From NCBI GenBank assembly GCA_017577365.1, contig PKRJ01000067.1, forward strand, positions 1-18,229: a DNA stretch of 18,229 nt, given 5' to 3'. Below the pieces are notes generated by a model that saw nothing but the letters and a program-made list of their open reading frames with translations, was not told the origin of the DNA and searched no databases. The DNA is from Gammaproteobacteria bacterium (lineage in GTDB: Bacteria; Pseudomonadota; Gammaproteobacteria; Steroidobacterales; Rariloculaceae). A program made the translations under genes and the position numbers. Of the stretch, positions 12,918-18,229 are shown one piece after another. Positions within the stretch are counted from its first letter, which is position 1. The number at the start of each line of letters is the position of its first letter.

Positions 12918-14600
12918 ATGACCCACCGTTCATCGAAGTGCCGCTCACTCGGTCTCGCGCTCGGCGGGTGGCTCGCGTTCGTTTCGTGCGCGCGCGCCGA
13001 AGACGCCGAGGGAACGCCTCCCGCGGCGCCGGGCCAGCTCGAGGAACGGCTGCTCGAGGAGCTCGCCGCGCGCGGCGCGAAGATCGGCAACATCGAGATC
13101 GTCGTGCAGAACGTGTTCGATACCAGCGATCCGGAGGAAAGCAAGCGCCTCTATCGCTGGGCGAATCGAATGCACATGACGACGCGCGAGAGCGTCATCG
13201 AGAGCATCCTGCTATTCGAAGAAGGCGATCCGCTCGAGCCGCGGCTCCTCGCCGAATCCGCCCGACTGCTCCGCGCGCGGGATTTCCTCGTCGAGGCGAC
13301 CGTCGAGCCGAGCGCGTATCACGAGGAGACGAATACCGTCGACATCCTCGTCGTCGCGCGCGACGGCTGGTCGTTGTCGCCGGAGATCAAGATCGGCCGT
13401 AACGGCGGCGAGAACGAGCTCGGCCTCGGCATCGAGGAAAGCAACCTGCTCGGCACCGGTAAGGGCCTGACCGTCTCGTACTCGACCGACGTCGACCGCG
13501 ACGAGGCGTTCCTCGCGTACGCGGATCCGAACGTGCGCGGCAGCCGCGCGAAGCTCGACGTCGTCCTCGCGAACACGAGCGACGGCGATCGCTTCTCGCT
13601 TTCCGCGGGACGCCCGTTCTACGCACTCGATACGCGCTGGTCGGTCGAGGGGCTCGTGCACGACGAGGAGCGCGTCGATCCGATCTACGATCTTGGCGAG
13701 ACGGTCGACGAGTTCGTGCATCTGCACCGCACGTTCACGATACAAGGCGGCTGGTCGCGAGGCATTCGCGGGAACGACCGGGCGCTTCGTTGGATCGGCG
13801 GATTCACGCGCGACGAGCACGAGTTCCGGCCCGCGCCCGACACGATCGTCCCGCTCCTCTTGCCGGAGAATCGCACGCTCGCGTATCCGTGGATCGGATT
13901 CGAGATCGTCGAGGACGACTTCCGCGTGATGACGGAGCTGAACGATATCGGGCGAACCGAGGACGTGCCGCTCGGCTTGAACGTCCGCGCGACGCTCGGT
14001 TTCTCGTCGGAATCGTTCGGCGCGGACCGGCGCGCGCTGCTCCTGTCTTTCGCTGCGTCCAAGGGCTGGGAACCCGGGCCCGGAAAATTATTCCTGCTCG
14101 ACGCGTCGGCGTCGACGCGCCGCGAGCGCGGGCTCTATCGCAACTCGCTCGTGTCGCTGGGCGCGCGCTACTACCAGCGCAATCTCGGCCACCATCTGTT
14201 TCTGACGAGCCTCTCGGCGACCGTTTCCGGACGCCTCGATGCCGAGCGGCAGATCCTGCTCGGCGGCGACAACGGCCTGCGCGGCTATCCGCTGCGTTAT
14301 CAGGCCGGCAAGCACCGCGCGGTGCTGACGCTCGAGCAGCGCTTCTTCACTGACTGGTATCCGTGGCGGCTCTTCAGGGTCGGCTACGCGGTCTTCCTCG
14401 ACGTCGGCCGAGTGTGGGGCGAGGACCGGCGCGCGACGCCCCCGCTCGGAACGCTCGCGAATATCGGCGCGGGCCTGAGGCTCACGTCGCCGCGCTCGAG
14501 CAGCCGGCAAGTCGTGCACATCGATCTCGCGACGCCGCTCACGAGCGAGGACGACATCGACTCGTGGCAGCTGACGGTCGAGACGAAGCGCTCGTTCTGA
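12918..14600 (+). CDS. BamA/TamA-like Omp85 outer-membrane protein with one POTRA
   Basis: The 560-residue protein starts with a signal peptide (about 8-27, cleavage after ARA). One POTRA-like domain (about 57-150) follows: IGNIEIVVQNVFD, MTTRESVIESILLFEEGDPLEPRLLAESARLLRARDFL and NTVDILVVARDGW. The rest is a beta-barrel rich in alternating strands. The Omp85 signature LRGY is at 454-457 (GGDNGLRGYPLRYQAGKH), and the chain ends in Phe, as barrel substrates of BamA do. Family members insert or export proteins or lipids at the outer membrane. With one POTRA it is neither BamA (five) nor TamA (three), so the client is unknown. The frame extends upstream through the methyltransferase region, but ATG 12918 is the first start that gives a signal peptide. 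The ribosome-binding site is weak. Confidence 0.9.
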   Translation: MTHRSSKCRSLGLALGGWLAFVSCARAEDAEGTPPAAPGQLEERLLEELAARGAKIGNIEIVVQNVFDTSDPEESKRLYRWANRMHMTTRESVIESILLFEEGDPLEPRLLAESARLLRARDFLVEATVEPSAYHEETNTVDILVVARDGWSLSPEIKIGRNGGENELGLGIEESNLLGTGKGLTVSYSTDVDRDEAFLAYADPNVRGSRAKLDVVLANTSDGDRFSLSAGRPFYALDTRWSVEGLVHDEERVDPIYDLGETVDEFVHLHRTFTIQGGWSRGIRGNDRALRWIGGFTRDEHEFRPAPDTIVPLLLPENRTLAYPWIGFEIVEDDFRVMTELNDIGRTEDVPLGLNVRATLGFSSESFGADRRALLLSFAASKGWEPGPGKLFLLDASASTRRERGLYRNSLVSLGARYYQRNLGHHLFLTSLSATVSGRLDAERQILLGGDNGLRGYPLRYQAGKHRAVLTLEQRFFTDWYPWRLFRVGYAVFLDVGRVWGEDRRATPPLGTLANIGAGLRLTSPRSSSRQVVHIDLATPLTSEDDIDSWQLTVETKRSF

Positions 14601-14608
14601 TCGAGCGC
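14588..14608. terminator. hairpin at the convergent Omp85/GST junction
   Basis: GCGCTCG (14588-14594) pairs exactly with CGAGCGC (14602-14608) around a 7-base loop that holds the Omp85 stop. The gap between the convergent genes is only 12 bases. No T-tract is present, so this is a candidate two-way terminator only. Confidence 0.45.
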
Positions 14609-14612
14609 GGGC

Positions 14613-15230
14613 TCAGGCCGCGAACGGCTTGCCGTCGATATCGATCGCCCGCGGCAGACGGCGAACGCGCTCGAGCCAGCGCGTGACCGCGGGCCAGCGG
14701 TCCGTGTCGTAACCGGAGACCCCGAGCATCGACACCGGGCCGAAGATCGAGATGTCCGCGATCGTCGGATGCGGCCGCGCGAGCCACTCGCGCCGTTCGA
14801 GGTGCGCATCCATCAGCTTCAGAATGTGATCACAGCGAGCGTCGATCTCGGCGTCCGACAGCGTGATCGCCTCGGGACGGCGAATCTTCGCGCGTTTCAT
14901 CCACGGGCCCTGGTGTACCTCGTTCGCGGACTTGGACATCCACTCCGCGACCTTCGCCTCGCCTTCCGCGTCGACCGGCAGCCATCGGTTCGTGGGATCG
15001 TACTTGCGCGCGAGATAGACGAGGCACGCGTGCGAGTCGGCGATCGTGAAATCGCCGTCCTGCATCGCCGGCATCTGCCCGAAAGGATTCAGCGACAGGA
15101 ACGGCTCGCGCTTGTGCTCGCCGCCGTACATATCGATGTCGACGAGCTCGTACTCGAGATCGAGGATCGACAACAGCAGGCGAACCTTGTAGCCGTTGAT
15201 CGACGCCATCGTGGAGTGCAGCCGAATCAT
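14613..15230 (-). CDS. glutathione S-transferase family protein
   Basis: The 205-residue cytosolic protein has the GST fold. The thioredoxin-like N-terminal domain (1-78) carries LHSTMASINGYKVRLLLSIL with Ser/Asn candidates for glutathione activation, NPFGQMPAMQDGDFTIADSHACLVYLARKY with the cis-Pro54 and the glutathione-binding Asp65-Ser66 pair. The helical C-terminal domain has RREWLARPHPTIADISIFGPVSML, the N-capping motif of GSTs. It probably conjugates or reduces electrophiles with glutathione; the class is not certain. GGAGGG lies 4 bases before the ATG at 15230. A TATGAT box upstream suggests its own promoter. It converges on the Omp85 gene. Confidence 0.92.
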   Translation of the reverse strand: MIRLHSTMASINGYKVRLLLSILDLEYELVDIDMYGGEHKREPFLSLNPFGQMPAMQDGDFTIADSHACLVYLARKYDPTNRWLPVDAEGEAKVAEWMSKSANEVHQGPWMKRAKIRRPEAITLSDAEIDARCDHILKLMDAHLERREWLARPHPTIADISIFGPVSMLGVSGYDTDRWPAVTRWLERVRRLPRAIDIDGKPFAA

Positions 15231-15259
15231 CGTCCCTCCGGCGAGAACGCATCGTGCGC

Positions 15260-15265
15260 ATCATA
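15260..15265 (-). promoter_or_regulatory. -10 box of the GST gene
   Basis: On the minus strand TATGAT (15265-15260) matches the -10 consensus at five of six positions, and initiation near 15253 would give a leader of about 22 bases containing the ribosome-binding site. No clear -35 box. A weak CCGAA/TTCGG hairpin (15267-15283) lies between it and the upstream barrel gene. Confidence 0.45.
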
Positions 15266-15326
15266 GCCGAACGGCCGCTTCGGGCAGCGGAGAAGCGCGC
15301 GATCCGGCGGGAACGAGGCTCGCGTC

Positions 15327-16601
15327 CTAGAAGAGCCGGTTCAGGCCGAGCACGAAACGGTTACGCTCGTACTCGAAGGTTTCGTCGTCCGAAGAGTTCT
15401 CGCCGACGCGATACTGACCGACGAGCTGCCAGCCCGAGCCGAAGGAGCGGGTCGCCGTCAGGCTGAGCTGCGACAGCGACTCGTCGCGCGGCACCTCCAA
15501 TCTCCCGTATCGACTCTTGCGCAGCAGCCCCGCGACGCCGAGCGTCCAATCCGCACCGAGCCAATACTCGTACCCCGCGAAAAGCTCGTGACGCTCCGGC
15601 GAGACGCTGGCCTCGGCTCGATCGTTGCGCTCGCGCACGTAACCGAGCTCGAGCATCCCACGCGCGCCCCGCTGCTCGAACGCGACGCTGACGCGGTCAC
15701 GCGTGCCCTTCACGTACCAATACTCGGGCGCTAGATCCGCGACGTCGTCGCGCGCATAGCGAAGCGCGACCGACGCGGCTTCTCCGACGCGATGTCGCGC
15801 GGTCAAGGATGCGCCCAGCCGCCGCTCGAAGCCGTCGCCGGCCAGCAGGTTGTACGCATAGTGCGACCCGGCGTCGAGCTGCCAGCCGCCCGCGTCGAAA
15901 AGGTAAGCGACGCCGATCTGGAAGCCGTCCTGATCGAACGACCGGGCATTCGCATAACGCATCATGTAGGCGCTCGCGTCGACGCGCACGGACTGCGATC
16001 TGCCGAGCCGTCCTCGGATCAAGCCGAATGCCTCGAGCATCGGGCTCGACGTCGAAAGACCGGCGGGCAGGCTCGCCTCGTCGACGAGCGCGACGTTATC
16101 GTCGTAACCGACCGAGAAATCGAATAGGCCGAGCCAGTCGACCTTGTCCGCCGGCTCGATCGGCTCTTGCGGCGCGGTCCGCTCGAGCATCGTCTCGGCG
16201 AGTGCTGCGACGGCCGGATCGTTGCCGGCCCGCGCGCGCGTGAACGCCTGCCGTGCTTCGACGATCCGCTCCTGACGGAGCAACGCGAGCCCGAGGTTGT
16301 ACTCGGCGAGCGGCCGCATCTGCGGATACGCAGCGGCGAGCTCGCGGAAGATGCGCTCGGCCTCGGCAAATTCGCCGAGGCGGTAGTGACTCACGCCGCG
16401 GTTGTAGTCGACGGCCGGCCCCTTCATCCCGGCCGCCTTCGCCGCCGCGAAGCGCGCGGCCGCCGTCGCGTAGTCGCCGTCGGCGAACGCGGCGCTCGCT
16501 TCCGCGAACAATGCGCTCGGATCGGCGGGCGATGCGCTCGCCGACACGCCGGCGGCACCGGCGATCCAGATCGCGATGGCCAGTTGGAAGCGTCGTAGCA
16601 T
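15327..16601 (-). CDS. TPR plus outer-membrane beta-barrel protein (Slam/DUF560-like layout)
   Basis: From ATG 16601, with GGGGGAG upstream, the product is 424 residues. The signal peptide spans about 5-24. Three tetratricopeptide repeats follow, at about 29-60 (ALFAEASAAFADGDYATAAARF), 63-94 (VDYNRGVSHYRLGEFAEAERIF) and 98-129 (AEYNLGLALLRQERIVEARQAF). From about 155 on, beginning FDFSVGYDDNVALV, alternating amphipathic strands form a barrel ending NRFVLGLNRLF with C-terminal Phe. TPR-plus-barrel is the layout of Slam (surface lipoprotein assembly modulator, DUF560) and of some polysaccharide-export barrels; the barrel here (about 270 residues) is short for Slam. No obvious surface-lipoprotein substrate sits next to it. 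The frame is open to 16700, but that extension has no signal peptide. Function uncertain. Confidence 0.82.
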   Translation of the reverse strand: MLRRFQLAIAIWIAGAAGVSASASPADPSALFAEASAAFADGDYATAAARFAAAKAAGMKGPAVDYNRGVSHYRLGEFAEAERIFRELAAAYPQMRPLAEYNLGLALLRQERIVEARQAFTRARAGNDPAVAALAETMLERTAPQEPIEPADKVDWLGLFDFSVGYDDNVALVDEASLPAGLSTSSPMLEAFGLIRGRLGRSQSVRVDASAYMMRYANARSFDQDGFQIGVAYLFDAGGWQLDAGSHYAYNLLAGDGFERRLGASLTARHRVGEAASVALRYARDDVADLAPEYWYVKGTRDRVSVAFEQRGARGMLELGYVRERNDRAEASVSPERHELFAGYEYWLGADWTLGVAGLLRKSRYGRLEVPRDESLSQLSLTATRSFGSGWQLVGQYRVGENSSDDETFEYERNRFVLGLNRLF

Positions 16602-16789
16602 GCCGTTGCTCCCCCTGCCTCGGCGAAGCGCGTTCCTTCGCCTCGGCCCGGCGTCGTCCACGCGATGCCGGCCGGGATCCCTCGTGCTCGCGAAGCGCAT
16701 GCAAAGAATCGGCCGACGCGCGGCAACACCCGTTCCTTAGGTGTGCGGTCCAGGGTAGCAACGGACGCCGCGAATCCGGACCTGTCGGC

Positions 16790-16817
16790 TGCCGGCGTCA
16801 TTCGATCGAAGCCGGCA
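16790..16817. repeat. nested inverted repeat after the Arg/Asp-rich gene
   Basis: TGCCGGC (16790-16796) pairs with GCCGGCA (16811-16817). The 14-base loop itself contains the 10-bp palindrome TTCGATCGAA (16801-16810). It lies 16 bases past the stop of the Arg/Asp-rich gene, in the 231-base gap before the TPR-barrel gene. It may be a terminator or attenuator, or an operator for the barrel gene. There is no T-tract. I see nothing else in this gap apart from the barrel gene's ribosome-binding site. Confidence 0.4.
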
Positions 16818-16832
16818 TGATCGACGGCAATA

Positions 16833-17705
16833 TCAAGGACGCTCGGGGTCGGGTTGCGCCTCGTCGCGCTCCGCCGAGGCTTCACGATCCGATCTATTGC
16901 CGCGCTCGGAGCGATCTCGCGCGTCGGGCCTATCCGGACGGTCGCGGGCGTCGTCGCGCGAGACGTTCTCGTCGGCTTCGCTCGCCCGCTCGCCGCGGCG
17001 GTCACGCTCCGGGACATCGCGCCGATCCATACGGTCCGCGGCCTCGGACCGGTCCGAGCGATCGCGGCCTTCGACCTCGGGGCGATCCGGGCGCTCGCGG
17101 CCCTCGGCGTCGGGGCGGTCGCGGTCGCGGCCCTCCGCTTCGCGCTCTTGGCGGTCACGGCCTTCGGGCTCGGGTCTGTCCAACCGGTCCCGGCCTTCCG
17201 CTTCCGGTCGCTCCCGAGCCGTGGCGCCCTCGGCCCCGGCAGTCGGCATCGGCGCATCCGGCTGCTCCCGAGCGGCGTCGCGCCCATCCCGCGCGGCGCT
17301 CGACATCGGCATCCCGGGCCGTTCAGGGCCGATGGGCCCGTCCGCGGCGCTTGCCGCCGCCGATTCGGGTCCGGCCGACGGGACGGGCTCCGCCGGGACC
17401 TCGGGCAATCGAGCGCGCGCCGCGGCCGCGCGCCGCGTTTCCTCGGGGCTCGCGGCGGCGCTGCCCGACCTTTCCCGCTCGCGAGCATTCTCGGCGATCC
17501 GGGCGCGCACGGCTTCGGGCAGCTCGATGACCCGAGTGATCGCATCGGGCCGGGTCGCGCCCTCGGGCAGCAGGCGCATCGTGACGTCGAGGCTCTCGAT
17601 CTCGTCGGCGGGAGGAGAATCCTGCGCCGCCGCGGGTGCGACGACCGCTACGGCCAACAGCGCGACCGCCCAAAGACCCCGAGATGCACGGTGCGAGAAG
17701 CTCAT
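16833..17705 (-). CDS. secreted low-complexity protein with degenerate EGRDR repeats
   Basis: I do not recognise a family. From ATG 17705 the product is 290 residues, with a signal peptide (about 5-28, ending PAAAQ). A short ordered-looking segment follows (about 35-75, ESLDVTMRLLPEGA then TRVIELPEAVRARIAENA), then an Ala/Pro-rich linker (80-165), then a highly charged tail (166-290) made of Arg, Asp, Glu and Pro. In the tail EGRDR or EGRER recurs five times at residues 170, 181, 191, 201 and 212 (period 10-11), followed by DRPD/DARDR variants. The tail is surely disordered. The frame continues to 17747, but 17705 gives the proper signal. It lies between an anti-sigma-like gene and the TPR-barrel gene on the same strand. 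A role at the cell envelope is likely; anything further is unknown. Confidence 0.7.
   Translation of the reverse strand: MSFSHRASRGLWAVALLAVAVVAPAAAQDSPPADEIESLDVTMRLLPEGATRPDAITRVIELPEAVRARIAENARERERSGSAAASPEETRRAAAARARLPEVPAEPVPSAGPESAAASAADGPIGPERPGMPMSSAARDGRDAAREQPDAPMPTAGAEGATARERPEAEGRDRLDRPEPEGRDRQEREAEGRDRDRPDAEGRERPDRPEVEGRDRSDRSEAADRMDRRDVPERDRRGERASEADENVSRDDARDRPDRPDARDRSERGNRSDREASAERDEAQPDPERP
17058..17198 (-). repeat. minisatellite-like coding repeat, 30-33 bases per unit
   Basis: Five imperfect units encoding EGRDR or EGRER plus 5-6 variable residues lie in tandem inside the Arg/Asp-rich gene. On the plus strand they show as repeated GGTCGCGGCC-like blocks. Units have diverged in sequence but keep the reading frame. 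Confidence 0.65.
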
Positions 17706-17787
17706 TGTCGGCTCGGCGTGCGCTGCCCTGACTCCTGTCCCCGACACGTACGAAACGCGTGCGCGTTCCAGATTCTGCGACTCGAAC

Positions 17788-18229
17788 TCAGGCTTCCGTG
17801 CCGCGGACGTCGACGACGAACGTTTTCCGCCGCTGGCCGTGCTGCACCTCGACGAGCAGCTGACCGCCGGCGGCCGCCGTCGCGACGAGCGGCAGCGTGA
17901 GCTGATTCGCGCCCGCCTCGAGGTCCGTGCGCCAGCGCAGCTCGCGCTGCCCGGCGAGGCCGCCGAGACTGATCGAGCCGGTCAGCACGACCCGGATCTC
18001 GGCGTCGCGGAGCGCCGCCGGCGCGTCGACGGAGATGCTGACGGGCCGCACCTCGTGCAGCGCCAGCGTGACGAGCGGCGTCGTCGACGCCGCAGGGGCC
18101 TTCGGCTCGCCCTGCTCGAGGACGAGCACGGCCCACGCGCAGGCCGCCGCAATCGCGACGGACCTCGCGCCCACGGCAAGTCCCGCCCGGAACCCGCCGG
18201 CACGCCTCCTGTGCTTTGCGGGCGCCTCC
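17788..18229 (-). CDS. membrane protein, probable anti-sigma factor C-terminal part (cut by window edge)
   Basis: The frame is open to the right edge with no stop, so the gene probably begins outside. The visible 147 codons encode an Arg-rich juxtamembrane stretch, one membrane span (SVAIAAACAWAVLVLE), then an extracytoplasmic beta-rich domain with VRPVSISVDAPAALRDAEIRVVL, LSWR-type ELRWRTDLEAGANQLTLPL and GGQLLVEVQHGQRRKTFVV. That layout resembles zinc-finger (zf-HC2) anti-sigma factors, whose N-terminal domain holds an ECF sigma factor; the zinc finger and sigma gene would lie beyond the edge. The alternative is a 128-residue anchored protein starting at GTG 18174, which has only a GGCGGG stretch upstream. 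It is followed, after 82 bases, by the Arg/Asp-rich gene. The anti-sigma call rests on topology and recalled motif pattern. Confidence 0.55.
   Translation of the reverse strand, partial: EAPAKHRRRAGGFRAGLAVGARSVAIAAACAWAVLVLEQGEPKAPAASTTPLVTLALHEVRPVSISVDAPAALRDAEIRVVLTGSISLGGLAGQRELRWRTDLEAGANQLTLPLVATAAAGGQLLVEVQHGQRRKTFVVDVRGTEA

Noticed and set aside
17058..17198. Possible CRISPR-like array from evenly spaced repeats
   Set aside because: The units are imperfect, abut without unique spacers, and keep a reading frame inside a gene.
16854..17900. Hydrophobic 348-codon plus-strand frame opposite the Arg/Asp-rich gene
   Set aside because: Its hydrophobic look is the complement of Arg/Asp codons. 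The minus-strand frame has a signal peptide and sits in line with its neighbours. I keep some doubt because that gene has no family match.

Overview
The window is very GC-rich DNA, densely coding on both strands, with GTG and TTG starts alongside ATG and short intergenic gaps. The content is a Gram-negative cell: a monofunctional peptidoglycan transglycosylase, a periplasmic Do-type protease, an Omp85 barrel, a TPR/beta-barrel outer-membrane protein and a lipobox hydrolase. Together these point to a high-GC proteobacterium, probably a gammaproteobacterium. Exact placement is an inference. I see no tRNA, rRNA, CRISPR array, insertion sequence or phage gene, and codon use looks uniform, so this reads as stable chromosome.

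Left part (1-5630): the 3' end of a CtlX-type guanidino-group hydrolase faces a four-gene minus-strand run. In transcription order this is a membrane-anchored parvulin isomerase, a HupE/UreJ_2 membrane protein joined to it by a 4-base TTGA stop/start overlap, an AGCS sodium/amino-acid symporter with an extra domain of about 115 residues, and a membrane-spanning winged-helix regulator with an unrecognised ectodomain. A promoter at 5541-5570 fits the first gene and settles its start.

Middle part (5630-12000): an SGNH/GDSL lipoprotein hydrolase, possibly translated from a leaderless mRNA, converges on a Do/HtrA protease across a perfect 14-bp hairpin. The protease diverges from a DUF6491-like secreted protein, an OmpR-type response regulator and its histidine kinase. 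The shared 196-bp control region holds a spaced direct repeat and a mirrored motif, which suggests the two-component system controls both directions. A hypoxanthine/uracil-DNA glycosylase and MtgA follow on the minus strand, overlapping by 4 bases.

Right part (12000-18229): a class I methyltransferase and a one-POTRA Omp85 protein on the plus strand converge on a glutathione S-transferase. Last comes a minus-strand set: a probable anti-sigma-factor-like membrane protein cut by the window edge, a secreted protein with degenerate EGRDR-type repeats, and a TPR plus outer-membrane barrel protein. This last set is the least explained part and the best candidate for an undescribed envelope system. 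The evidence is context and architecture only.
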